In this document: positions 53,401 to 64,000 of the stretch, in pieces
Layout: the number at the start of each line of letters is the position of its first letter
How positions within the stretch are numbered: the stretch's first letter is position 1
Assembly: GCA_024516155.1 (NCBI GenBank)
Contig: JAJJXM010000001.1
Location: 558,001-622,000, forward strand
Origin: Pyronema omphalodes
Lineage: Eukaryota > Ascomycota > Pezizomycetes > Pezizales > Pyronemataceae
Direction of reading: 5' to 3'
DNA: 64,000 nt
The notes under the pieces: model-generated
Seen by the model: only the letters and a program-made list of their open reading frames with translations
Databases searched by the model: none
Told to the model about the DNA's origin: nothing
Position numbers and translations under genes: made by a program

Positions 53401-55053
53401 TATCCATGCTCTCTGAGGTGTAGTAAAGATTGAGAATTAGGGTTGGAGGGTTCCCATAGTTTACGTTGCAAGACGGGCGGAACCTTCGTGCAGCGGTGGC
53501 GTATCTACAGAGAATCGATGGTGCCGCTATAGTAAATGTACTGATGCAATACCAAAATTATTACACGTCATTTCTACTATGTAAATACGCCCTTTCCCCC
53601 ATTTCCTTAGTTTATTCAATTGATGAACTTATTCTCAATTTCTCTCCACCTCGCTTCCTGTGCACCATTCTCCACCAACTATAGTCAAAAAAAATGCGTT
53701 GTGCATAAGTTTCACGATATGAAGAATAGCTTCTCGAATATGTCAATTGTCCAGGAAGGTTGGAAATGTTTTCGCGATGCAGACATCAAGCGGGTAGCTG
53801 CATTGGGCTGGATATACAGCCATCTAGTAATGAAGCTGAGTAGTCGCTTACTGCTTGAGAAAACCCAGTCTCGTAAGTTCCAGTCGATTAGAATAGTGGG
53901 TTTAATTCTTCTGCTGCTGCCCCCCCCCCCCCAACTTAGTACTCCATCCTTAGGGTTAGATAGAATCAGTGCAACCAAGTGTGCAGAGAACAATTGTTGC
54001 CGTACAAAAAGAACGCACGACAAATATTGCGGATGCTTGCATAAGTCAAAACTTGACGAGAAAGGGCATTTGAAAGAACAAGAAATACACTGCATGGTGC
54101 TTTCGAGTGTATTTGACAGGCGTCATTCGTACAACAATATATGTACTTGACCTGTCCGGCAGGTATGTGGAGGTGCGGTACGCTGTTGTGGTATGGTTTC
54201 TGCGTAACCTGCGCATGAGATCTCGCGCTTGCACCGGCAGTTGTTCGTAATTATCTACCAATTGGCTTCCACTTCACCAATAACCGACAGCTATCGAAGC
54301 ACCAAGCATCCAAACTTTGGCAGTGACTACACAGTTACCTAGTGACAGATTATAGGTTACCTAAGGTTACAAGCATTGTGCATCCGGTGAGATCTGTAAA
54401 AGAAAGTCGCAAAAATATCCACCAAAGAACTTTGTACGCAATTCCGTACGACACATTCCATACCCAAAAATTTGAATTTTGCCGATATTTTGGGACGCAC
54501 AAACGAGTAGAAATGAAAGGGTACTGTGACGAGTCGCAAGCTCGAGGCTTCGGTTATTGATCGATGCTAATACACTTTCATCAAAGAACTCGAACTCGTT
54601 GTCTCTCTCGAAATTGGTTGTACCCGCTCGTGTACCCTTTCCACTTTTTCATAATTTGATGATCAAGTAGCACTTCAGTTAATATGGTTCCAGGGTATTG
54701 TTACATATTGTGGCTCATAACAAAGATCTTTTGCGCCAGCAGTCGAGCCGAGAAATTTTAGGAATCAGCGTTGATACATTGATGAGTTCAATTACTTCAT
54801 ATTTTTCACTTCCAAAGTATCTCTGAAAGACCATATTGCCGATATCAGTATCATCAAGGCAGCAACTCTTTTGTACAAAATCTGCACATCGTCGAGAACA
54901 AAGACAAATCTACTCGATGTGCCCTTGTTTGCCTTATGAGTGCTGTTCCATTAATCGTTTCTTTGGACCTAATCTTTCAAGTCCGACCTCCGGAAGGTTC
55001 AACTATGCGCCTCATACAGTTTCTCGGAGAGTACGAGAAAAATATGCTAGTTC

Positions 55054-55491
55054 ATGTTGTGTTTATGCTTGGTTGATTCAATATTTCGACCCCCAGAGCA
55101 ATATTGCTATTCCCGGGGGGCTCACAGAGCCAAAAGGTCTGATCCTGACTATGCAAAGTTTCCTGGAGGGCCGAACACAGAACCGGGAAAGAACTTCAGA
55201 GCCGGTAAAAGTTCGAACGACACCATCGAAAAGGCCCTCCTCCAGCTCTGGTTGTCCTAGGACTGGATGCCTAAAAGTGCAGGTTTGTGGGTTTGCCCTG
55301 CCCACCAGGGTTTGATGGCAATCCATCGAAACTGAATTACTGCCCTTTGCCCTTTGGGAGGGTCGAAGACCATACTGTCTCCGGGGATGCAGGGTGAATA
55401 CCAACCCTTCGTAGCAATCGAACGGGAAGGAATGGTAACTGCCGACCCCGTACGAAGTCAAATTGCTACGGAAAAATATTCATTCGGCCCT
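55054..55491 (+). pseudogene. possible degraded coding fragment
   Basis: One frame reads for 146 codons with protein-like composition (for example DPDYAKFPGGPNTEPGKN and EYQPFVAIEREGMVTADP), broken only by TAG at 55258 and TGA at 55333. Those stops could come from CAG and CGA by C-to-T change. The block is more GC-rich than its surroundings. I do not recognise the family, there is no convincing start, and the minus strand is also open over much of it. It may simply be chance. Confidence 0.25.
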
Positions 55492-55734
55492 TAACGACCA
55501 CCCATTTAATATCACATCGACTGAGGCTACTTACCGAACCACCCCACCACAAGTTTGTCTGACACCCCGCTCATCCATTCAACACAAAACCTCGGTGCAC
55601 CCCATCTATCTCTCGACAGAACACTTGGACTTCGAGCTCTTGCTTCTGAGCTGCCACAGCCTTTCCGATTCTCACGCTAATAACGCCCACGATCAACGAC
55701 TTCATTAACAAAAAATCAACGACAATCAACGATA

Positions 55735-57524
55735 ATGCCTAACATGAAGACTAAAACAATCAAGGGCCCTAAGAATAGAGAGGCACTTGCAAAGGAGCCT
55801 GAAGATGTCGTCAACTTTCCTTGTGCTGAATCTTTATCACCATTGCATCACCAAAAGCTCGTTATCGAGATGGAGTTGTATCCCGCCGATGTCATGACCC
55901 GTCGTTACTGTCGGAAAATACCCTTCAAGGGCACCAAGAGCTTGTTCTATGAGATAACAGCTCGTGAGCATTTCACTGGTAAGAAAATCCTCCAGCCACA
56001 GCCGCTTTGCAGCTCAACCACTGTGAAGCATGAAAGTTAATCACGCCCCTTAACATATAGTTTTCGAATACAGATTTACCGCACCCAATGTAAACGGAGA
56101 GATGAAGCAATGGTGGGTTATGTGGGACTATTTCAACGGTCTCGTCCGTGTGCACGATTTCTTTGATTGCTGCAAGCCAGGAAAGGTCAGTGATTGATGA
56201 TGATTCCCATTGCTGCGTTAAATTGAAACTTACACAAATCATAGACTGAGCCTGGAAATGCCCTCAAGGAGAAAGTTAACCCGGGATTGTCCGACATGTG
56301 CCCAAACATTACTGGTGGAAATCTACATGCACAAGGTGAGACATCTTGCGGGAACCGCCCCTTCATCGATTCGTCCTGGGGTTAGTCAGCTAACTGAAGC
56401 ACCGAGTAGGATATTGGTTTCCTTTTGAAGCGGCTAAAGCTGTCGCTGCCAAATTCTGTTACAGAATCAGATATGCATTGACTATCATTTTTGGCAATGA
56501 CTTCCCAAACATGTGTCTCCCAGAAGAACATGAGGATTTTGGCAAGTACAACATTGATTCAGAGACTATCAGCAGATGCAGAGCTCAGATGAATCTCTGT
56601 AAGAGAGAGATTCAGCAACGTAATGGCAGCAGACAGAGCTTGAGCTCTGGCTATGCCACTCCTCTCGCAAAGTCTCCTGCTCAGACCTATTACTATACGC
56701 CATCTCCGGATGTCACCCGTCCTGCACCACTCAAGCTTGAGCAGCCCGCCAAATACCAGTACTCCTACGATGCTGTTAGAAACGAGATGCGCCCTAGACC
56801 GGCTTCCCAAAGCCCAGTTCTTTCCAGCGCTGCCCTCAGCCCTCGATTGATGAACAGCCCATCTATGCAAAGTTACGCTCCCAACTACTACCCAGCTCAA
56901 GGAGTCCCTTATGCCACGCCCCGCATGCACCGTCCTGTCGTCACTAACAACCACCGCAACCACCCTTATGCCGCTATTCAGCGTCGGGGCACCAACTCTA
57001 CGGTCAGCAATGTTGCTAGCTACCGCGCAAGCGAGTATCAACCATACGATAACTTCCGCACCTCTTATTGCCCAGAGAACAACTATGCTCCTGCTCCGCC
57101 TACTCCGGAGTTTTCTCCTCAATTCTCTAACGCCAGAATGTCGTATGGTCATGCCGGAGTAGTTGCTAAGGATAGCTACTTCTCCACCTACGGTACCCCT
57201 CGTCAAGAATCTCCGATCCGCTGGAATGCAGTTGAATACGATTCTCGTCGTTCATATCCTGGCCAGATGTCTCCTCCCATGGATTCTTCTGCCGGATCTC
57301 CTCAATATGATCACCAGATGATTGACGCGGATGATCAATTGTATTATCGTTCTCGTGTTCCTTCTCACCCGGAATCTTACACTCGTCTTGCATTCTTCCC
57401 GCCTATTCCCCAACCGCAGGAGACTGAGTGCGATAGGGACATCGAGCTTGCCGCCGCAGGATTGATGGAGATGCGCCGGTCAACCCAGCAAAACCATGAT
57501 GAGGCCAGCAATGCTACTCATTAA
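55735..57524 (+). CDS. APSES-type DNA-binding protein (Xbp1-like)
   Basis: Four exons (55735–55978, 56061–56185, 56245–56335, 56410–57524) give 524 residues. The APSES/KilA-N-type domain lies at about residues 80–190: FEYRFTAPNVNGEMKQWWVM, VRVHDFFDCCKPGKTEPG, NITGGNLHAQGYWFPFEAAK, then YALTIIFGNDFPNMCLPEEH. The GYWFPFEAAKAVAAKFCY segment is the hallmark of the fungal Xbp1-like APSES branch. APSES proteins are fungus-specific transcription factors for development, cell cycle and stress. From residue 200 on the protein is disordered and rich in Pro, Ser and Tyr, without ankyrin repeats, which argues against Swi4/Mbp1-type factors. Target genes cannot be told from sequence. The start is the first ATG in frame; a second Met lies three codons on. 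Confidence 0.85.
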
Positions 57525-58554
57525 GCCTTGTTGGTACGAGTGATGAGGGCCTAGCACTTACAAACGGAGCTTTGGATTGCATTTTATTTCATTAAGTAAT
57601 CTTAAACTTGTTCAGTTGCTAGTTTTCCGGATATGGGATGATAAGATGCTGCCATAAAATTTGGGAGGCTTGAGAGGCGGTGTGGCTGAGGGAGTTAAAA
57701 TGTGTTTTGAGTCTCGTTTACTGCCGAGTGATTATGATGCGATGGTTATTCGTAGCATGCATCATCATTGCAACACTCTACACTCTGGTTTAATCAAATT
57801 AAGCGGCTATTTTTCTTATTCCCTTACATTCCTTTTTTTTCTTAATATCTCCTTTGTCTTTCCTTTGTTACGACTGCATAATCCGAAAATCTCGGAGGGT
57901 TATTATCGGCTTGGGGCACTTATTGTTTTTCCTTTATCCTGCGCATATAAATCGTCGCGAACATAGACCGGCTTAGACGGTAGACGATCATCTCGGAGTT
58001 TATTTCATTGATGTACAGCTTATGTCGTGTATTCTAGTTTCCTAGTTTCCTAGTTTCGTCTTTCTTTATTTCTTTATATTCTTTTGTTCATCGGTGTCGA
58101 CATTACAGTACGGGTGTCTATTGTTCCGGGTTCTATTAGTCTCATAGTTGCGCTTTGTAAAAAAAAATCAAAGGAATTCAGTTGTTACTCTTATTTCCCT
58201 TTCCCCTTTCTTGATTGTGATGTCGCGATCTCGGTTGTTTGATGCGTGATGCAGGGTTTGTCGCCATTTTATGCATCAAGAACCAACGGTGGTTCCCCGC
58301 ATTTACTAGCGTCGAACTCTGTCTGGTGATCTTGGACAAGATTCCTAAGCGGCGCATTACCAATCCCGAAATCAAAGAGAGCGGAGGTATTTCGGGCTTG
58401 CGGCAAAATAATTCACCGTCACGCTAGGACAGTCTATTGAAGCTATGAATCCACTAAGCGCGGGAGAATAAATACATCCCCACCTCTCAAGCTCCGTTGC
58501 CGTGAGTGACGTATCTCGGTATCTTCGTATCACCACAATCCATCAACAATAACA
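57525..58554. other. spacer between APSES and GST genes
   Basis: T-rich 3' region of the APSES gene, then the GST promoter. Short open frames at 57661–57966 and 58178–58427 are not supported. Confidence 0.55.
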
Positions 58555-59470
58555 ATGTCCGCTAAGCTTACTTTGTATGTGATTCCTGGTGATGGGAATG
58601 GGAATATGATCTATTGAATTCATGTCTAATATTAAAATCATAGCTACACCAACCGCTACTGCCCTTGGGCATCCCGCGCCCACATCGGTCTCCAGGAGCT
58701 CGGCCTCGAGTTCAAGGAGGAGTTTGTCGACCTCACCAAGCCTCGTACTGAGGAATACTTGAAGATCAACCCCGTATGTTCAATAATTTATTGAATCTAA
58801 TATCTATTTCAAATAACTAACTTCAGTGTTCTCACAGCGTGGTCTCGTCCCCGCCCTCCAGTACAATGACACCATTTTGATCGAGAGTGGAATCATCACT
58901 CAGTTCCTTGGTAAATCCCAATATCTTAACAAATAATACATTTCTAGGTCTGTAGCTAACAGCCACTTAGCTGATCTCCCCGGCAAATCCAAGTCCATCC
59001 TCCCTGCCCCCACTACTCCTGAGGCCTGTTTATTCCGTGCCCGCCTTTCTCTCTTCGTCGAAACCTTCATCTCCAAGGTTGGATCTCAGCTTTACCAGAT
59101 CATGCTTAACTCCAAGGACGAAGCCGAGAAGGAGACCAAGATTGCCAACGCCCTCGAGGCCATCAAGAAGGACATTGTTCCCATGCTTGAGGTTAAGGAC
59201 GCCGAGAACCCTACTGGACCTTTCTTTGGCGGAAGCCAGGAGTTTACTCTCGCTGAGGTTAACTGTGCTTCTTTCTTGATCCGTATCTACAAGCTTGGTC
59301 AGGAGAAGCACGGACTCATCCCCTCTTCCTTTGTTAAGGGACTTGAGCAGATTGAGGTGTTCAACAACTGGGCTCAGGCTTGCATCAAGAGAGAGTCTGT
59401 GTCGAGCATCTTTGACGAGGAGGCTAATGTTGCGAGATGGAGGGAGAAGATTGCTGCTCAGAAGGCGTAA
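58555..59470 (+). CDS. glutathione S-transferase, omega-like
   Basis: Four exons (58555–58574, 58644–58773, 58838–58910, 58971–59470) give 240 residues. The thioredoxin-like N-terminal domain holds FYTNRYCPWASRAHIGLQEL, with a CPWA catalytic cysteine motif (Cys13) as in omega-class transferases and glutathionyl-dehydroascorbate reductases. Then come the cis-proline segment NPRGLVPAL and the glutathione-contacting ESGIITQFL. The helical C-terminal domain follows (FTLAEVNCASFLIRIY, where a class Asp is replaced by Glu-Val). The Cys favours thiol transfer and deglutathionylation over conjugation. It is cytosolic by lack of a targeting signal. The gene converges on PPM1, 158 bp apart. Confidence 0.9.
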
Positions 59471-59628
59471 GAGTAGCAAGATAGATGGTTGTATATGGCG
59501 GTAGACACAGATGTTGTAAACGCTATTAATTGTTGTATATATCCAAGTTATCTAGTAGAAACGAAGTCATGATATCCCATTGCAAAGCGTACACAATCCC
59601 AAACTCCATAAAGCTTCTCCTCACTGGT

Positions 59629-60916
59629 TCATCGCTGCAAAGGCCAACCTTCTCTCCACGCCTCGAAAATATCCCCCCTCCATCCCCACGCAAAACAATA
59701 ATGTCTTGCCAACATCCTCCATTCCTCAACCTCATCTAGCATCTCAAGCCTATTTATCCTCTCCTTCTCCTCCTCACTAATCCAGTTCTCCGACACAAAA
59801 TATACATCCGCCGCATCCTGTCCTGTCGTAAACCCTAACATCTTAAACCTCATCTTCTGCCTTTCTAATGATGAGTATTTCTTGAGAGTTTTTAACACGA
59901 TTCCTCTCGCTGCCAAATTCTGAATCATCACCTTCCCAAACGCATCATCCCCTCCGATCGGCTCATAAACTACCACTCCAACATCTCCCTTAAAATCTCC
60001 CGTAGCCCACTTCAAAATCCCATCAGCCTCTTCAGGTGATAGATAAATCAAGCAGCACTCTGATAGGAAAAGCGTGGGAACTGTAGTTTCCACACCCTTA
60101 GGCATTTCACAACCTGGGCTCAGCGTCCGTAAATCTCTCGGATGCACATAGTAACCAGCAGACTCAAAGCTTCCCTTCGCCTCATCTGCTACAACGATAG
60201 ATTCCTGGGGTAGGAGCTGGTGTTTTAGGATAGCTTTTACTTTGGGGGTTGTGACGGCGGGGAAGTCGATTTCGTGGTAGACGAGGTTTGAGAGGATTTC
60301 GGTGGGGAGGGTTTGGCGGAGACGGAAGAAACGGGTATCGCTGCCGGCACCGAAGGAGATTATTTGTTTTCGGGATCCCGGGGAGGAGGAGAGGAAAGTG
60401 TTCACGACGCGGTCGAGGGCAGTGGTACGGATGAAGGTACCTGTAAATTCAAGGGAGGTTAGCATAGCTCGATAAAGCTCAAGAAGCCGAAGCTCAGCCA
60501 AGTAATAGGACTTCGATCATGTTCGGTGGAGCGAAGCTCGAGGACTTCTATCCAGACTTAGACAGCCTAAAGAAACTCGACAGAGTTCAGTGAAGCTCCA
60601 TGCCATCTGATGAAGCTCACCAAGGCCCGGCAGCTCTCAATCCTCAATCTCTGCGGCTCCCCTACCCCAAGAATTTAACATACCTCTATTAATAATTGGA
60701 AACTTTCTCCCCGCCTTATTCTCACAAAACAGTCTCGCAAACTCGTCCTTCAAATACCCCCGTCTCAATCGCCGATAACCTTGACTGTGAAGCATCCACA
60801 TCTGTCTGTTGAACTATCGCGTCTTTTTCCTCCGGGGTTGCTGGACCCCCTGGCCCTGTCCTACCAGCTCGGGGTAATAGTGATGTACGCGGGGTTGGAA
60901 GACGAAGGGGGTTCAT
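59629..60916 (-). CDS. PPM1: leucine carboxyl methyltransferase 1 (PP2A methyltransferase), apparent frameshift
   Basis: Two coding exons on minus (60916–60684 and 60440–59629) with an intron from GTATGT to CAG. Ppm1 methylates the C-terminal leucine of the PP2A catalytic subunit using S-adenosylmethionine. Seen: TDVDASQSRLSAIE, LKDEFARLFCENKAG, FIRTTALDRVV, the SAM motif IISFGAGSDTRFFRL, YHEIDFPAV and FLSECCLIYL. The exons total 1045 nt, one over a multiple of three. Between SAIETG and YLKDEF the frame breaks in a run of five G (C on plus at 60757–60761); four would restore the family pattern with no codon lost. The remainder is well conserved, which favours a sequencing error or a recent mutation. 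Intron 60441–60683 is 243 nt, with a GCTAAC branch site. Intact length would be about 347 residues. Confidence 0.88.
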
Positions 60917-61349
60917 AATCGGTTTCACGGGGGTGTAAATAGGGTAAAGACCTTCGATGCGGGTGCAGGTGCGGGGCTGGTGGGGCGCGGTAGCTGTGGA
61001 GCTCTATCCCCGCGACTAGGGACACGAGACACTATGACGATAGGCTGCAGATCACGTGCAAGATGCATATTGAGTGGGTCATGAAAAATCACTCTAGTCT
61101 AAGATGGTTGAAGGAAGATGTCGAACGGAAAGCTCTAATCGAACATGGAGATTGCAGATTTCACAACGATAAATATTTTAGAATTTGAGATACATGAGTT
61201 GGGATTTGGATAGTTGTTTTCATGCAAGTATACCGGGCTATGTGAGGTGCGTCATTGGAATCACTTAATTATCAACATCGAACCGAGTTGGAAGTTTACA
61301 TTTTGATGGCAGAAGCTCAGTTGATGCTCTGTCAATACTCGATTGATGC

Positions 61350-61453
61350 TTGATTGGTCGGTTGATACTCAGTTAATCGGTTGATACTCAGTTGATCGGT
61401 TGATACTCAGTTGATCGGTTGATACTCAGTTGATCGGTTGATACTCAGTTGAT
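61350..61453. repeat. 19-bp minisatellite CGGTTGATACTCAGTTGAT
   Basis: Five to six head-to-tail copies with one or two mismatches. Partial GATGCTTGATTGGTC-like copies precede the array, suggesting older decayed units. Confidence 0.85.
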
Positions 61454-61711
61454 ATACGATGCCTCGGCTGATAGTTATGTCTGGATTTCAAATTATGGAC
61501 TGCGGCTCGTGAGGTCTGATGGTCATTTGTTGGTAACTTGGTAGGATGTAATGTATGCATGTATGCATGCACTGTAATCTACTGTATCATACTGTATTGC
61601 ACCTTTCTATATAGTTCCATATACATAGATAAGCTTTGTACACATACATACATACACACATAGCACAGTATGTAGTGTAGTGTAGTATAGTATAGTGTAT
61701 TTTATCATCAT

Positions 61712-61751
61712 ATCACGTCATGTCATATCATATCATATCATATCATATCAT
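61712..61751. repeat. ATCAT pentamer array
   Basis: Seven to eight copies, the last five perfect. Confidence 0.8.
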
Positions 61752-63700
61752 GAAGTGCATAAACCTTAAATATTACCGGTTGTAGTAGTAAGACATTACT
61801 ATATCTGTAACTAGAAAATCTGATCACGAGATAAGTGAAAGAAAAGTGAGATTACGACTGTAAAGCTTTTGTCAGCTGCGTTGCTTATCTATTTCTTTCG
61901 TGTCGCAATGGTGCAGGTTTAGGTTTTTAGTTTAAGGATTCCGGTGGTTACTGGTGTCTATGAGCTATGACCTATGACCTACGTAGGTAACCAAAGGTAA
62001 AGTAAAGCAAAGGTAAAGCAAAGCAAAGCAAAGCAGCGCAAATTAACTTCTCATCATCGTTCACCATCGCTCGGCATATTGAAAGAACTGGAGTAAGGTA
62101 AGATGGATAACTACCTAGTTAATTGATGCTGTAGTACAGAGCAGAAAATATAATATAGGAACGAAACGGCACCTAGTATTCCTATGCCAAGAATACAGCT
62201 CTATAAGCATACATCGTGACTTCATCATCCCTTTTCAACACAGAATTTGTGTCGATAACCCGATATGCAGTACTGCAACGCATAATTCCACAGCGGAAAA
62301 TAATATTCCAAGTGCACTTAATACAACCTACAAAAATCACTGCTGAAGCTCAGGATCAGGATAATCCACCTCCATCAACACCTCCAAAAAACCTCACCCC
62401 TCCCAAAAAGAAAAAAGAAACATTACCAATCCCAACCCCATGGTCATAACACATACTATATATACTTTTTTTTACATGATAAATGATACAGGATACAACA
62501 TCCAAGATCTTGACTCTTCATTACCCCGAGGTCCCGCTGGAGCATGCACTGTTTTTAGGTCTGTATCCTATTCTTCATTACCTCAGCTTCCATCTCATCT
62601 TTACATACCGAGTTCTATTTTCTCCATGCATTTATTACTGTAAGTCTGTAACTAGAGTCTAGACATGGTTATTAATTACCTCAAGAACACAATCCTATAT
62701 GCTTGTATCATGTCAGGTGCTGTGGGGTTTTTGTAGGTACTGTTGTACAGTTCCCTATTTTATTTCTTCTTATTTCCTGCTTCCTGTTTCCTACCTCTTC
62801 CTCCTCCAATTTCCAATTTCCAATCATCAGTTCCAACTCCTAACTCCAGAAATTCCAGAAATTCCAGAAATTCCAGAAACTACAAGCCACAACCATCGGC
62901 CCACAGTCTCCGAAGATTCCCTAGCTAGGTAGCTACTTGACAAGCCATGGTGGCCCAGGTATGATATGCCGTGCGCGCGGTCGACACCATTCTCAGTGCC
63001 ATATACATAGTTCCCTCATAGTTCCCTTATAGTTCTCTCATACAGTTCCCTTACACCAGCATACTTTCCTTACACAGTCCGTATACACATATACACATAT
63101 ACACAATAGTTCCGCGATACGCATATATATCTAGTTACTCCAAACCCCATCACTGGCGGCGCCAGCGCTACATAATTCCGTCCTAGCTATGTATACAGTT
63201 TTTCCACACCAGTTCCAGAATCCACACCAGTTCCAGAATGCCGATACATACCTACATAATAGCCAGACCACGTTTCTCGCGGCGTCGTTTCCGCGATTTA
63301 AGAAAGCCTAAGAAAGTTTCGACACCTTTCCGGATACCGTTAGTATGGATTATGTATGTGATGAAAAACCTAGGGGGTTATGGTTAGGAAGTTAGGAAGT
63401 TAGGGGGTTAAGGAGTTACATACATATATGGTGGGAGGACTCTTATGTGCTATGGTGGGGGATTGGGAGAACTGGGAGAACTGGGAGTTACATATGTGCC
63501 ATTGTGCCGCTGTACGCGAAGTTTGAGGGTTTGGCGTATGTAAGACTAAGTGCGGTTAAGCGAAATGGGGGGTGGGGGGGGGGGGGGGAGGTTTAGTATA
63601 CATAATCAACTAGCTACACTAGACTGGACTAGACTGTGATACCGACTGTAACTTATCACCTCTGTAATCAGAATCATGGTGCTCATATCAAAAATTCAAA

Positions 63701-63743
63701 ATACTAAACACTAAACACTAAACACTAAACACTAAACACTAAA
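63701..63743. repeat. ACTAAAC heptamer array
   Basis: Six perfect copies. It resembles but does not match the TTAGGG/CCCTAA telomere unit, and it lies inside the window, so it is treated as an ordinary microsatellite. Confidence 0.8.
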
Positions 63744-64000
63744 GCTCTAGATGGATGCCCTCCCTTGAAACCAATGAGCACGTTACGAACTCACAGCATG
63801 GGGATGAGTTGAGTTGAGTTGAGTTAAGTTAAGTTACAGACTCACCGGATCTTTATACAGCGATCGATGGTCTATATGATTTACGAAGCTTGGATTGGAT
63901 TGAGGGTTTTCCATGATCTATTTTGTGACAAGTTGCGGAATTCGGGTATATCCTAGAGTCCTAAACTCGAACTCCTGAACTCGAACTCCTAAGCTCGAAC

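Larger units (their letters stand above)
49349..55734. other. 6.4-kb gene-empty region downstream of TOP2
   Basis: Contains the TOP2 3' region, a GC-rich hairpin (49690–49721), two tandem MITE-like elements (49879–50339), a CGGCGA array (about 50453–50482) and, near its end, a degraded coding-like stretch. Open frames at 52243–52734, 53620–54150 and 54836–55315 lack recognisable domains and mostly start with non-ATG codons. I support no intact gene here. Confidence 0.5.
60917..64000. other. gene-empty, repeat-rich end of window
   Basis: Holds the PPM1 promoter (with TCACGTG near 61053), a 19-bp minisatellite, TACATA and ATCAT microsatellites, a GAAATTCCA array (about 62843–62880), a long G run (63567–63588) and heptamer repeats. 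I see no gene. Confidence 0.55.

Noticed and set aside
52243..54150. open frames of 163 and 176 codons in the TOP2-downstream region
   Set aside because: Start with GTG/TTG, no domain, unlike the codon use of the confident genes.
63701..63743. telomere-like ACTAAAC repeats
   Set aside because: Not the TTAGGG/CCCTAA unit, short, and internal to the window.

Overview
The window is nuclear DNA of a filamentous ascomycete (Pezizomycotina-type). The genes are split by short GT–AG introns, mostly 46–80 nt, with CTAAC/CTGAT-like branch sites. The protein set is fungal: a divergent H3/H4 pair, Frq1/NCS-1, Ubc7, Lte1, Gyp5 and an APSES protein of the Xbp1-like type. I cannot place it below that level from sequence alone. 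Fourteen genes are supported, and every exon model except one sums to an intact reading frame.

Layout: 1–2.3 kb is simple-repeat-rich spacer. An SSXT/SS18-like chromatin subunit (−) and an RGG-tailed ABC-class ATPase (+) share a divergent promoter at 4.4–4.9 kb. The H3 (−)/H4 (+) pair follows at 9.2–11.3 kb. A very small three-exon gene for a twin CX9C mitochondrial protein (NDUFAF8-like) lies hidden in microsatellite-rich spacer at 13.55–14.17 kb (−). NCS1 (17.35 kb) and UBC7 (19.2 kb) are on +, then 4.2 kb of repeat-rich spacer. LTE1 (24.3–30.4 kb, +) and a leucine-rich-repeat protein (31.2–32.7 kb, +) converge on DPH5 (−) and GYP5 (−). TOP2 (44.0–49.3 kb, +) stands alone between two gene-empty stretches of about 6 kb; the downstream one carries two tandem MITE-like elements. 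An APSES-type DNA-binding protein (55.7–57.5 kb, +) and an omega-like glutathione transferase (58.6–59.5 kb, +) follow. PPM1 (−, 59.6–60.9 kb) converges on the transferase and carries an apparent one-base frameshift. The last 3 kb is repeat-rich spacer.

Functional themes are housekeeping: chromatin (H3, H4, SSXT protein, topoisomerase II), signalling and membrane traffic (NCS1, LTE1, GYP5), protein modification (UBC7, DPH5, PPM1), mitochondrial complex I assembly, stress (GST) and transcription (APSES). No secondary-metabolite cluster, CRISPR array, virus or autonomous transposon was found.

The most unusual signals are: (1) topoisomerase II reads EGLSA where type IIA enzymes have the near-invariant EGDSA TOPRIM motif; (2) histone H3 has F20-G21 in place of L20-A21 in its tail; (3) the hidden twin CX9C gene; (4) a G5 homopolymer frameshift in PPM1; (5) an ABC-class ATPase with an added Gly/Arg-rich tail, a 4-nt coding first exon and an 18-nt microexon.
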